Part shown: positions 21,989 to 30,140 of the stretch, piece by piece
How the letters are laid out: every line of letters starts with the position of its first letter
Numbering within the stretch: position 1 is the stretch's first letter
Source: JAIBJP01 sp035601195
GTDB lineage: Bacteria > Actinomycetota > Thermoleophilia > Gaiellales > Gaiellaceae
Direction of reading: 5' to 3'
Assembly: GCA_035601195.1 (NCBI GenBank)
Contig: DATNOU010000004.1
Location: forward strand, 1-36,734
DNA: 36,734 nt
Notes under the pieces: model-generated
Seen by the model: only the letters and a program-made list of their open reading frames with translations
Database searches by the model: none
Told to the model about the DNA's origin: nothing
Position numbers and translations under genes: made by a program

Positions 21989-23572
21989 GTGATTCGAACG
22001 CTCACCCTGGCGGCGCTCGTGCTGCTTGTCGCAGCCGGTCCTGCCGCCGCGGCGGCGCAGGAATTTCGCATCGTGCTCGTACCGGGACTCGAGCTCGACG
22101 ATCTCCAGGGGCTCGCGGATCGCGGCGCCGTCGGCCTGCTCGTGCCAGCCAATGGGCCTACGACAAGTGGCGAGCAGGCGCGCGCGGCGCTCATCCGAGG
22201 CGAGTTGCGCAACGCGCTGCTGGACGGCGGCGTGCCGAGCGCTCCTCCGCGCGTGTCGTTCGAGACCGCGGCTGAGCCGCCACGACGGGGCCCGGCGATA
22301 GTCCTCGGCCTTCCTTCTGGAAGCGAGCATCCGAATGACCGCCGGTACCCGATCGCCGTGCTCGGCCGGGGCTTCCACGGGCTCTTGACGTCGTCCTCGA
22401 GCCGACTGCCCGGCGTCGTCTCGATCGTCGACGTCGCCCCCACGGCCCTCGGCGAGAAAGGCGGGCTGGGCTGGACGCCGCAGCGCGATCCCGCCGAGCG
22501 GCTGCTCGCACTCGACCGGCTCATCGACGCGAAGAAGGAGGCGCGGCTCGCGTCGAGCCTGCTCGTCGCCGCGCTGGCCGCCGCCCTCGCGCTCCTCTTC
22601 CCGCGCGCGGCCCTCCTCGCGTACGGGACGGCGCTCGCCGCGAACCTCGCTCTCGGTGCGACCGAGACGGCCACGACCTGGATCGTCCTCCTCGTGATTG
22701 CGGCGGCGGTGGGGGCCTCTGTGCCCTTGGCGGTCGTCCTCAGGAGCTGGACCGCCGTCGGGTTCGTCCTCGCTGCCGTCCTCGCGCTCTACCTCGTCGC
22801 CTTCGCGGTCGACGGCGCTTGGATCGCCTACTCCCCCTGGGGGCCTGGCCAAGCCGGCCGCTTCTACGGCGTGACGAATCTGCTCGAGACGATGCTGCTC
22901 GTTCCCGCGCTCGCGGCCGCGGCGCTGCTCGCCCGCCGCTTTGGAGCGCTGGGGTTTGGCGCGGTCGCGCTTCTCGCCTTCGTCACGATCGCCGGAAGCC
23001 GCTTCGGCGCCGACGGGGGCGGCGCGGTCGTCCTCACCGCCGGCTACGGGTTGCTCGCCGCCCTGCGCGTGGGACTGCGCGGACGGGCGCTTGCGGTCGC
23101 GCTCGGAGCCGCCGTTCTCGTCGCGGGCGGACTCGTTGCGCTCGACGCCGCCACGGGAGGCTCGAGCCACGTGACGCGGGCGCTCGGCGGCGGGCCGGCA
23201 GATCTCGCCTCTCGCTTCGGCGACAGGCTCCTCATCTCGTGGCGTCACATCACGCTCGGCCCGGGGCCTGCCGTCGCCTTCTTCCTCTCGCTCACCGCTC
23301 TCGCCGCATTGGTCGTCAGGCTGCTCGCGTCCGACGCCCCGCTCTCGCAGCGGGCGCTGCCGCTCGCCTTCGCCGCGGCGATCGCGGTGTCGCTCGTCGT
23401 CAACGACGCGCCGAGCGACGTAGCCGTGGCGGGCCTCGTCGGCTATCTCGTTTGCGAGGCCGTTATGCTTCGCGGCCGATGCGCCGTCGCCTCCTGCTCG
23501 CGCTCATCCTGGGCGTTGTCTTGGCCGGCTGTGGGGGAGAACAGACTGTGGCGCCCACGGCCGAGACCGTAA
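21989..23572 (+). CDS. Secreted/polytopic membrane protein with N-terminal extracellular domain
   Basis: About 527 residues from GTG 21989. A signal peptide (TLTLAALVLLVAAGPAAAAA) is followed by a soluble domain of about 160 residues (FRIVLVPGLELDDLQGLADR, VSIVDVAPTALGEKGGLGWT) that looks like a degenerate alkaline-phosphatase-type fold. About ten TM helices follow, including GQAGRFYGVTNLLETMLLVP and FVTIAGSRFGADGGGAVVL. This layout is seen in uncharacterised actinobacterial envelope proteins. The last about 31 codons run into the cytochrome gene (from 23479) and read as Arg/Ser/Pro, so the true C-terminus may be near 23475 with a lost stop or frameshift. Confidence 0.75.
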   Translation: MIRTLTLAALVLLVAAGPAAAAAQEFRIVLVPGLELDDLQGLADRGAVGLLVPANGPTTSGEQARAALIRGELRNALLDGGVPSAPPRVSFETAAEPPRRGPAIVLGLPSGSEHPNDRRYPIAVLGRGFHGLLTSSSSRLPGVVSIVDVAPTALGEKGGLGWTPQRDPAERLLALDRLIDAKKEARLASSLLVAALAAALALLFPRAALLAYGTALAANLALGATETATTWIVLLVIAAAVGASVPLAVVLRSWTAVGFVLAAVLALYLVAFAVDGAWIAYSPWGPGQAGRFYGVTNLLETMLLVPALAAAALLARRFGALGFGAVALLAFVTIAGSRFGADGGGAVVLTAGYGLLAALRVGLRGRALAVALGAAVLVAGGLVALDAATGGSSHVTRALGGGPADLASRFGDRLLISWRHITLGPGPAVAFFLSLTALAALVVRLLASDAPLSQRALPLAFAAAIAVSLVVNDAPSDVAVAGLVGYLVCEAVMLRGRCAVASCSRSSWALSWPAVGENRLWRPRPRP

Positions 23573-23892
23573 TCGGGACCATTCCGGGCGCGGGGACCGT
23601 CAACGTCGCCGCGGGGGACCCGGCCGCAGGCAAGGAGATCTTCACGAAGACAGCGCAGCCGCCGTGCTCGAGCTGCCACACCTACGGCCCCGCGGGATCG
23701 ACCGCGACGGTCGGGCCGAACCTCGACACGGCGCTCAAGGGCAAGGACGCCCAGTTCATCCTCGAGTCGATCGTCAATCCGAGCGCCGAGGTGGCCACGG
23801 GCTTCCAGGACATCATGCCGAAGGACTACGGGACGAAGCTCGATCAGACGCAGCTCGCCGACCTCGTCGCGTTTCTGCAGCCGAAGAGCTGA
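23479..23892 (+). CDS. c-type cytochrome lipoprotein
   Basis: A 137-residue lipoprotein. The signal MRRRLLLALILGVVLAGC ends in a lipobox with C18 as the lipidated residue. A Thr/Ala-rich linker is followed by a mono-haem cytochrome c domain: PPCSSCHTYG with haem-binding C63-x-x-C66-H67 and a likely Met ligand in DIMPKDYG (M113). It would carry electrons on the outer face of the cytoplasmic membrane. Its start lies 94 nt inside the frame of the preceding membrane protein, and its TGA stop overlaps the apparent CTG start of the HAD gene. Confidence 0.88.
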   Translation: MRRRLLLALILGVVLAGCGGEQTVAPTAETVIGTIPGAGTVNVAAGDPAAGKEIFTKTAQPPCSSCHTYGPAGSTATVGPNLDTALKGKDAQFILESIVNPSAEVATGFQDIMPKDYGTKLDQTQLADLVAFLQPKS

Positions 23893-24716
23893 CCCTTCCG
23901 GACGACTTTCCCGAGCGCGTCGAGGTCTTCGCCTGCGATCTCGACCGCACGCTGATCGCGGAAGACGGCATCCTGCGACCGCGCACGCGCGCAGCGATCG
24001 CGGCCGCGAGAGAAGGCGGCGTGCGGGTCGTCGTCGCCACGGGTCGGATGTTTCGCTCGGTTCGTCCCTACCTGGAAGAGGCCGGCATCGACGACCCTGT
24101 CGTCTGCTACCAGGGCGCCGTCGTCGCCGAGCCTGCGACCGGACGCTTCCTTCGCCACGAGCCGATCCCTGTCGAGTTGGCGAAGGAGGCCATCGCGGCG
24201 ATCGACGCCGAGGGCTTCCCCGTCAACTGCTACGTGGACGACGAGCTGTACGTCGCCCGCCATACGGCCGAGTCCCACGCGTACTCCTCCTTCCAGAACC
24301 TCACCGTTCACGAGGTCGGCGACCTCGTCGAGTGGCTCGAGAAGCCGGCGACAAAGCTGGTCGCGGTCGGAGAGCCCACACGTCTCGACGTGCTCGAGGA
24401 GCGGATGAAGGCGCGCTTCGACGGCCGCCTCTACATCTCGAAGTCCCTCCCCTACTTCCTCGAGTTCGCGAGTCCCGAGGTGACGAAGGCCTCCGGTCTG
24501 GCCTTTCTAGTCGAGCATCTCGGCTTCTCCCGCGAGCGCACGGTGGCGTTCGGGGACGGCGAAAACGACGTCGAGCTCCTGGAGTGGGCCGGCTACGGCG
24601 TCGCCGTCGCGAACGCACACGAGCGGGTGCTGGCGGTCGCCGACTTCGTCTGTCCGCCGGTGGAAGAGGAGGGAGTCGCCCAGGTGATCGAAGGCTTCTT
24701 AGACTCTCGGCGATGA
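23889..24716 (+). CDS. HAD-superfamily hydrolase (Cof type), apparent CTG start
   Basis: About 275 residues. The nucleophile motif is VFACDLDRTLIAEDG; the Thr/Ser motif VVATGRMFRSV, a type II cap, the Lys in SPEVTKASGLAFL and the metal motif VAFGDGENDVELLEW complete the Cof-type phosphatase set. These enzymes dephosphorylate sugar phosphates and cofactors such as FMN. No ATG, GTG or TTG exists between the cytochrome stop and the first conserved residues. CTG 23889, overlapping that stop as CTGA, is the best start. It is coupled to serS by an ATGA overlap (24713-24716). Confidence 0.85.
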   Translation: MTLPDDFPERVEVFACDLDRTLIAEDGILRPRTRAAIAAAREGGVRVVVATGRMFRSVRPYLEEAGIDDPVVCYQGAVVAEPATGRFLRHEPIPVELAKEAIAAIDAEGFPVNCYVDDELYVARHTAESHAYSSFQNLTVHEVGDLVEWLEKPATKLVAVGEPTRLDVLEERMKARFDGRLYISKSLPYFLEFASPEVTKASGLAFLVEHLGFSRERTVAFGDGENDVELLEWAGYGVAVANAHERVLAVADFVCPPVEEEGVAQVIEGFLDSRR

Positions 24717-25942
24717 TCGACATTCGCGCCGCGCGCGCCGACCCGGACGCCTGGCGCGCCGCCCTCGCCCGCAAGGGGGCGGCGGAGGAGTTCGACGCGC
24801 TCCTCGAGGCAGACCGGGAACGGCGCGCCCTCCTTCCCCGCATCGAGGAGCTGCGAGCCCGCCAGAAGCTCAAAGGGAAGCCGACCCCTGAGCAGCTCAA
24901 GGAGCTGAAGAGCGTCAAGGCAGAGCTCCAGGCACTCGAGGCGGAGCTCGAGCAGGTCGAGGCGCGCTTCCAGGAGCTCCTCGACATCGTCCCCAACCCG
25001 CCCGACCCGAGCGCTCCGGACGGCTTCACCGAGGAGGACGCAGTCGAGCTGAAGCGAGTCGGCGAGCCTCAGGAGCTCGGGTTCGACCCTCGCGACCACC
25101 TCGAGCTCGGGCAAATCGACATGGAGCGGGGCGCCAAGGTGTCCGGAGCGCGCTTCGCCTACCGGCTTGGCGAGACCGCGCTGACAGAGCTCGCCCTGTA
25201 CCGCTTCGCCCTCGACCGACTCGTCGGCAAGGGCTTCACGCCTGTGTTGCCGCCGGTCCTCGTCCTCGAGAAGGCGATGTACGGAACCGGGTTCCTGCCG
25301 ACGGACGAGGTCAACCTCTACCGAATCGAGCGCGACGAGCTCTACCTGACCGGAACCTCGGAGGTGGCGCTCGCCGCCATGCACATGGAGGAGAAGCTTG
25401 CCGCGGACGAGCTGCCGCTCCGCTACGCGGGCTATTCGACCTGCTTTCGCCGGGAGGCGGGGGCCGCCGGGAAGGACACCCGCGGCATGTTCCGCGTCCA
25501 CCAGTTCGACAAGGTCGAGATGTTCGTCTTCTGCCTCCCGGAGCACTCCCGGGAGGAGCACGACCGCCTGCTCGCCATCGAGGAGGAGCTCGTGGGCGAG
25601 CTCGGGATTCCTTACCGCGTCGTGAACATCGCGGCCGGGGACCTCGGAGCCTCTGCGGTGAAGAAATACGACCTCGAGGCGTGGTTTCCGACGCAGCAGC
25701 GCTACCGCGAGATCACGTCCACGTCGAACACGACCGACTACCAGGCCCGCCGGCTCGACGTTCGCTTCCGCCGGGAAGACGGCGGGCTGGAGCCCGTGCA
25801 CACGCTGAACGGAACGGCCGTCACGGCCCGCGTACTACTCGCGATCATGGAGAACTTCCAGGACGAAGGCGGCACGTATTCAATCCCGTCGGTTCTCGAG
25901 GAGTTCGGCGCACTCCGGAAAGGCGCTGCGGGCCCGGGCTAG
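24713..25942 (+). CDS. serS: Seryl-tRNA synthetase
   Basis: A 409-residue class II synthetase. The N-terminal tRNA-binding coiled coil (about residues 30-105) is followed by the catalytic core with LYLTGTSEVALAAMHMEEKL, motif 2 as YSTCFRREAGAAGKDTRGMF and motif 3 as LNGTAVTARVLLAIMENFQ. It charges serine onto tRNA-Ser, one copy of which (TGA anticodon) lies only 16 nt downstream. The start has a TAGACT box 7 nt upstream as well as the ATGA overlap with the HAD gene, so it may be made both by coupling and from a leaderless transcript. SerRS also charges tRNA-Sec, relevant to the selenoprotein upstream. Confidence 0.96.
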   Translation: MIDIRAARADPDAWRAALARKGAAEEFDALLEADRERRALLPRIEELRARQKLKGKPTPEQLKELKSVKAELQALEAELEQVEARFQELLDIVPNPPDPSAPDGFTEEDAVELKRVGEPQELGFDPRDHLELGQIDMERGAKVSGARFAYRLGETALTELALYRFALDRLVGKGFTPVLPPVLVLEKAMYGTGFLPTDEVNLYRIERDELYLTGTSEVALAAMHMEEKLAADELPLRYAGYSTCFRREAGAAGKDTRGMFRVHQFDKVEMFVFCLPEHSREEHDRLLAIEEELVGELGIPYRVVNIAAGDLGASAVKKYDLEAWFPTQQRYREITSTSNTTDYQARRLDVRFRREDGGLEPVHTLNGTAVTARVLLAIMENFQDEGGTYSIPSVLEEFGALRKGAAGPG

Positions 25943-25958
25943 ACTGACCCTCGCCTTC

Positions 25959-26047
25959 GGCGGGGTGCCCGAGTGGTTGAAAGGGGCGGTCTTGAAAACC
26001 GCTAGACGCCGAGAGGCGTCTCGTGGGTTCGAATCCCACCCCCGCCG
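25959..26047 (+). tRNA. tRNA-Ser (anticodon TGA)
   Basis: Acceptor GGCGGGG (25959-25965) pairs with CCCCGCC (26040-26046), discriminator G26047. The anticodon arm GCGGT-CTTGAAA-ACCGC gives TGA. A long variable arm (GACGCC-GAGA-GGCGTC) marks it as tRNA-Ser, and the T arm is GTGGG-TTCGAAT-CCCAC. CCA is not encoded. Its 3' part is the attachment site of the elements that follow. Confidence 0.95.
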
Positions 26048-26050
26048 CCT
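25985..26050 (+). repeat. att copy 1 (within tRNA-Ser)
   Basis: These 66 bp, from the anticodon stem to three bases past the tRNA end, are repeated exactly at 33360-33425 and with two changes at 34768-34831. It is the left attachment site of the integrated DNA and keeps the tRNA gene intact. Confidence 0.9.
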
Positions 26051-26152
26051 AGTCAAGCGAAAAACGGCCGGTTTGCAGCGCGTCTGGAACGCGCGTTCCC
26101 TGGATTGCCCTGGGTGCGTTGTACCGCTTGAAACCGCTAACGACCGCTCAGA

Positions 26153-26181
26153 ACTGGCGCCGACTGGCGCAAAACTGGCGC
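26153..26181 (+). repeat. Left arm-type integrase sites (three ACTGGCGC repeats)
   Basis: ACTGGCGC occurs at 26153-26160, 26163-26170 and 26174-26181, direct repeats with about one helical turn between them, about 100-130 bp from att copy 1. The same octamer occurs twice near the other end (33304-33323). This matches the arm-type sites of lambda-Int-like recombinases. Confidence 0.6.
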
Positions 26182-26230
26182 GCAATGTACTGACCTCGTC
26201 GGCTACGTCGTGAGCACCCGCGACGAGGTC

Positions 26231-26893
26231 CTACGTGATCAGCCCGCGGAGTTTCTTCGCGTCCGCGGACTGCGCGACCGCCTGACCGATCGAGAGCAGT
26301 TCGAAGTAAACGAGCCGCTGGTCGAGGACCTGGGCGGCGTTCATGGCGTCATCGAGGATCTTGTACGCCTGCTCATCTTTCCTTCTCGCGGGATCGAAAT
26401 GATCACCGCCGAGCTTGTTCGCGACGTACTTGATCACGTGGCGCCGGCTTACGTGCTCACCCTGGAAGACGACCCCGGGCGAGGCGAGAAACTCAGAAAG
26501 GCGATACACGCGCCGCGGCGGGCCTCCTCGTTCATAGCGCTCCTGAATCAGTTCCGCGGACATCACTCCGCTGTATTGCAGCGCGCCGCTGATTTCCCCA
26601 CCACCGGAGCGGCCGCCGCCAGCGGTGGCGAAGAAGACCCGCGCAAGTTCCAATCCAGCGAGGCTGTTGCTGAGATCGACCGCCTCGAGCTGTGGCTCCT
26701 TCGGCTCGCCTGCAATCCGCCACACTTTCGCGTAGTCCCCGAGCACGAGAAGGCGCCGGAGCACGGTGCTGCTCCGCCGTAGCGAGTGCTCGTCGATCGA
26801 CTCGTCCCACTCGTCTTCAAGAAACGCGAGGTCGCTTTTGACCACAGCCAGCAGCTCGGCCTGGTCAGACGGCAAGCCCCGGGACTGGCACAC
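26231..26893 (-). CDS. Unknown protein of the integrated element
   Basis: A clear protein-like minus-strand frame. The part LLAVVKSDLAFLEDEWDESI, then EHSLRRSSTVLRRLLVLGDY and AKVWRIAG is followed by a central hydrophobic piece (LELARVFFATAGGG) and a C-terminal helical domain (RRHVIKYVANKLGGDHFDPA, AYKILDDAMNAAQVLDQRLV). The frame is open up to 27073; GTG 26893 is only one of several possible starts (GTG 26908 and TTG 26875 also fit) and none has a ribosome binding site. No family is named. It is divergent from the ATPase gene, with which it may form a functional pair. Confidence 0.65.
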   Translation of the reverse strand: MCQSRGLPSDQAELLAVVKSDLAFLEDEWDESIDEHSLRRSSTVLRRLLVLGDYAKVWRIAGEPKEPQLEAVDLSNSLAGLELARVFFATAGGGRSGGGEISGALQYSGVMSAELIQERYERGGPPRRVYRLSEFLASPGVVFQGEHVSRRHVIKYVANKLGGDHFDPARRKDEQAYKILDDAMNAAQVLDQRLVYFELLSIGQAVAQSADAKKLRGLIT

Positions 26894-27267
26894 AGCCGAG
26901 CATCTCACAGCACCCGTGATGAAGCGCAGCTTGTGCCTCGGCCAAAAGGCCCGCGCAAATTTTCGCACCGGTACACGTTCCAAGTGGAACGCCCCCGGTT
27001 TCCGACACCGGGACCGGCCACGCTCGCGCCGTGTCAGGTTGGCGCCGAACGCGCCGCCGACGGCCGACCGCAACTCCGTGATCTCCGCCCGGTGTTGACC
27101 GTTGCCAGGAGCCCCGCCCGAGACTTCCGCTCGTGGTTCAGATCCTCCGCTGCTTCACGCCGTAGCCGCTGCTTCTTGGCGCTGCCGCCGTGCCGCGTCC
27201 CTGGCGAGCGTCAGGCGCGCGACCGGCCCGCGATCGCACTTTCCGAGGTCTGCGGTTAGATAGTGGG

Positions 27268-28911
27268 ATGAGCACAAGACAGCGGCGTCATCGGCTGGGA
27301 AGTGACTTCAACCTCGGAGGCGAGCAGGCTGAGGCCGACCCGCTCCTCGACCGGGTGTTCGTAGAGTGGACTGGATACCAGGCGGTCGAATCGCCCATGA
27401 ATCCCCGATGTTTCCTGATTGGCCGCACTGGCAGCGGGAAATCGGCCGTCCTGCAACGGTTGGAAGAGGTCCATCCACGCCGTGTGATCAGGATCAATCC
27501 TGAGGATTTGTCTCTTCCGTACATCGTCGACCTCGGAGTGATTCGGAGCCTCGATGCGCTCAACGTTCATCTTGATCCGCTATTCATCGCACTCTGGAAG
27601 CACGTTCCGTTGGTGGAGATCATTCGACACCGATACAGCGTCGATTCTCCGACGAAGAAGCGCACGGTCTTGCAGTCACTCAAAGACTCATTCAGCCGAG
27701 ACCCGAGCAAACAGGCCGCGTTGGAGTACCTGGAGCAGTTCGGCGAGAGCTTCTGGGCTGAGACGGATGATCGCGTCCGCGAGATAACCACGAACTTCGA
27801 GAATCAAGTGAAGAAGCTTGCTGGCGTGGCCATTGACGTTCCGCTTGTGGGTGAGGGTCAGTTAGGGATCGAGGGGCTTACCGTGCGGCGCGAGCTTGCC
27901 GATCGTTACCAACGTCTCGTCAATGAGACTCAGCTCTCCCGCCTCAACAAGATGATCGCGGTCCTGGATGACGAGGTCCTGTCCTCAAAGCAGAACTTCA
28001 CCTATGTCGTCGTCGACGACCTCGATCGAGACTGGGCAGACGAGAAACTTTCGAACGACCTGATCCGGTGCCTCTTCCGTGCGGTCCTGGATCTTCAACG
28101 AGTGGCCAACCTGAAGATTGTCGTGGCGCTACGGACGAACATCTTTGAGCACCTGAACTTCGGCTCTCGAACAGGCGGACAAGAAGAAAAGTTCCGCTCG
28201 CTGATCTTCCGGATTCAGTGGACCCGATGGGAGCTGATTGCAATGGCCGACGAGAGAGCACGGGTCGCGGCCGAGGAGGCGGGCATCCCGGGGATCAACG
28301 GAGTCGCGGACGTGCTGCCGCAGACGGGCCGAGCCCGCGGAAACCCGATGGACTACATCCTCGAGCGCACCCTCCTGCGCCCTCGCGACGTGATCGCGTT
28401 TCTCAACGAGTGCCTCATCGGGGCAGCTGGGAAATCAAGACTGAACTGGAAAGACATAGCGGCCGCCGAAGGACGCTACTCGCAGAACCGGCTGCTGGGT
28501 CTTCGCGACGAGTGGAAAACGAACTACCCCGGGATCGACTTGGCCTTCAACTTATTTCGTGGTGCTCCGGCTGAGATGAGTCAAGACGACTTGACTCCGT
28601 ACCTTGACGGCATCGCGCTGCTCATGGTCGATCATGAGTTTGAGGGGGTTCGGTGGGTTACGGAGGTCGCAGAGCCGGTGTGGAGCGGCGGCGCAGCTCC
28701 CGAGGCGTGGGCAGATAGCTATCAGCCTCTCGTGAAGCTCCTCTACGACATCGGCTTCCTTGGCATTGGCGATGGCGGTCCCGCGATCTTCTCATACGAA
28801 AAACCCGGTTACGCGGACGCGCCCACAAACCTTCGCGACAGCACCCGCTATTCAGTCCATCCGACGTTCCAACCAACCCTCGGCGTCCGGAGGCCGGTAG
28901 CGAGCAGGTGA
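27268..28911 (+). CDS. P-loop ATPase, Sll1717-like family
   Basis: A 547-residue protein. The N-terminus DPLLDRVFVEWTGYQAVESP leads to the Walker A loop GRTGSGKS (52-59), and Walker B is YVVVDDLD (246-253), followed by IVVALRTNIFEHL as a sensor-like strand. The C-terminal half is helical (PRDVIAFLNECLIGAAGK, DEWKTNYPGIDLAFNLF). It matches the layout of the Sll1717-type P-loop ATPases, large stand-alone NTPases found sporadically in mobile DNA. Codons are visibly less GC-rich than the host's (many AGT, CGA, ATC/ATT and TTG), a sign of transfer. An anti-phage or signalling role is inference from family spread and location. Confidence 0.8.
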   Translation: MSTRQRRHRLGSDFNLGGEQAEADPLLDRVFVEWTGYQAVESPMNPRCFLIGRTGSGKSAVLQRLEEVHPRRVIRINPEDLSLPYIVDLGVIRSLDALNVHLDPLFIALWKHVPLVEIIRHRYSVDSPTKKRTVLQSLKDSFSRDPSKQAALEYLEQFGESFWAETDDRVREITTNFENQVKKLAGVAIDVPLVGEGQLGIEGLTVRRELADRYQRLVNETQLSRLNKMIAVLDDEVLSSKQNFTYVVVDDLDRDWADEKLSNDLIRCLFRAVLDLQRVANLKIVVALRTNIFEHLNFGSRTGGQEEKFRSLIFRIQWTRWELIAMADERARVAAEEAGIPGINGVADVLPQTGRARGNPMDYILERTLLRPRDVIAFLNECLIGAAGKSRLNWKDIAAAEGRYSQNRLLGLRDEWKTNYPGIDLAFNLFRGAPAEMSQDDLTPYLDGIALLMVDHEFEGVRWVTEVAEPVWSGGAAPEAWADSYQPLVKLLYDIGFLGIGDGGPAIFSYEKPGYADAPTNLRDSTRYSVHPTFQPTLGVRRPVASR

Positions 28912-29145
28912 CTAGGGCTCCTCGCGGTCCAATGAGGTCCCCGAGCCTGAGGACGAGCTACTGCGTGAGCTTCGGGGCATTTCGACCGTCTCCGCGTAAT
29001 CGAGACCAGCCTAAGAGCACGCCGGGGGCCTAGCGCGGCCCGAAGAAGCGGGCGTTCTGAACGACACCGCTCCGCTTGCGCGCCACAGGGGCAACGGGCG
29101 TCAGCCCTCGTGTAGAGCCAGCTTTCCATGGATGCGCCGGCCGCT

Positions 29146-29601
29146 CTAACCGGGGGCCCCGCTGCGAGCGGCGTGGCGCTCGAGCCGCACACCGAGCTTC
29201 TGGTGCGCCTCCGCCAGCGCCGCCTCCATGTCGAGGCGAGGCTCGCGCGAGCCTCCAAACTCCTGCTGCTGCCTCGGCTTGCCCAGTACGCGGTCGAATA
29301 TCTCCGTGCACGCTCGCAGCGCGACACGATCGTCGGCCGAGGCGAGCAAGAGGTTCAGCCGGACGAACGCCCGGCCAAAGAGGTCGAGCTCGGCCACGGC
29401 GAGATCTTCGAAGTCCGCGGCCTCGAACTGCTCCCTCAGCTCTTTTCGTCTGCGGATCTTCTTGGCACGGTTGCGGCCCCCCTTTGCGCGATCCTCGCGC
29501 GTGAATGCGTGGGCTGCCGCGCCGTTTTTGAGGAGACGCGACCGTGTGTCGGCGGTCGCCCGGCCAGCCGGTCTGAGACGTCTTTGGGAACTGGATTGCA
29601 T
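29146..29601 (-). CDS. Phage-type protein resembling small terminase/packaging accessory
   Basis: A 151-residue basic protein from ATG 29601. The N-terminus is disordered and basic. The core (RAKGGRNRAKKIRRRKELRE) is followed by FEDLAVAELDLFGRAFVRLN and LLLASADDRVALRACTEIFD, then RVLGKPRQQQEF, a pattern often seen in small terminase-like or DUF5681-type phage proteins (helices ending in RxxGKP). The C-terminus is a helix with MEAALAEAHQKL. Assignment is by pattern only. It sits alone among decayed genes. Confidence 0.55.
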   Translation of the reverse strand: MQSSSQRRLRPAGRATADTRSRLLKNGAAAHAFTREDRAKGGRNRAKKIRRRKELREQFEAADFEDLAVAELDLFGRAFVRLNLLLASADDRVALRACTEIFDRVLGKPRQQQEFGGSREPRLDMEAALAEAHQKLGVRLERHAARSGAPG

Positions 29602-29656
29602 ACCCCTGATCGTAGGTGTGCTCTGGGCGATGCTGTGGGAAAAATGAAATCAACGG

Positions 29657-30016
29657 ACACCCGCTGCCTTGGTAAAACGAGAGTGTCGCGCCGCTCGAAG
29701 GCGAAGCGGTCATCTCGAAGGAGCATCCGAACAGCTTCCGCGATACCTCACTCGAATCTGAGCTTCGCGCGGCCGGCGCAGACGAGCTCGTCGTCTGCGG
29801 ATGATGACGAGCATGTGCGTGGACGCGACCGTGCGGGCGGCGGTCGACCTCGGCTTCAACACGGCCGTTGTCCACGACGCCTGCGCAACGTGCGACCTGG
29901 AGTTCGGAGGGCAGGTCGTGTCCGCGGCCGCCGTCCACGCGGCCTTCCTCGCGTCCGTCGTCTCGACGGACGAGATCGTGAACGCGACTCGTGGGGGCCC
30001 TCCCCCGCGCTCATGA
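29657..30016 (+). pseudogene. Isochorismatase-family hydrolase, decayed
   Basis: Three frame pieces align with one isochorismatase-like cysteine hydrolase: TPAALVK; then NESVAPLEGEAVISKEHPNS and FRDTSLESELRAAGADELVV-CG; then MMTSMCVDATVRAAVDLGF, NTAVVHDACATCDLEFGGQV and AFLASVVSTDEIV. The pieces connect by adding one base in the AAAA run near 29677 and one near 29800. The SMCVD cysteine is the family's nucleophile. The N-terminal half is missing and the end lacks about eight residues before VVSTDE. It is a truncated, non-functional copy. Confidence 0.7.
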
Positions 30017-30108
30017 GCCTCTCCTCAAGAGGTGACCCTGAGGCAGCTTCGCGGCCAGCATCGAGACGTAGGCGTGGCGTAGGTCATGGAAGGTGCACGG
30101 GCTGTTTG
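30011..30108 (-). pseudogene. Tyrosine integrase fragment (HxLRH box)
   Basis: A minus-strand frame of about 32 codons ending at 30011 encodes SPCTFHDLRHAYVSMLAAKL. FHDLRHAYVSMLA is the box II motif of phage-type tyrosine recombinases (the H-x-x-R catalytic residues). The rest of the gene is absent, and the downstream part replaced by PQGHLLRRGS. It lies 33 nt from the SixA start, on the other strand. Confidence 0.6.
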
Positions 30109-30140
30109 ACGCCAGCCGTCGCTGCAGGCACGTTCACGCA

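Noticed and set aside
20403..21992. 529-codon plus-strand frame
   Set aside because: Antisense to pspAB and htpX; rich in Arg/Glu/His with no domain.
24593..25801. 402-codon minus-strand frame
   Set aside because: Shadow of serS.
25845..26185. Minus-strand frames beginning MGFEPTRRLSASSGF and similar (also at 33094-33414)
   Set aside because: Antisense translation of the tRNA-Ser sequence, a known source of false protein calls.
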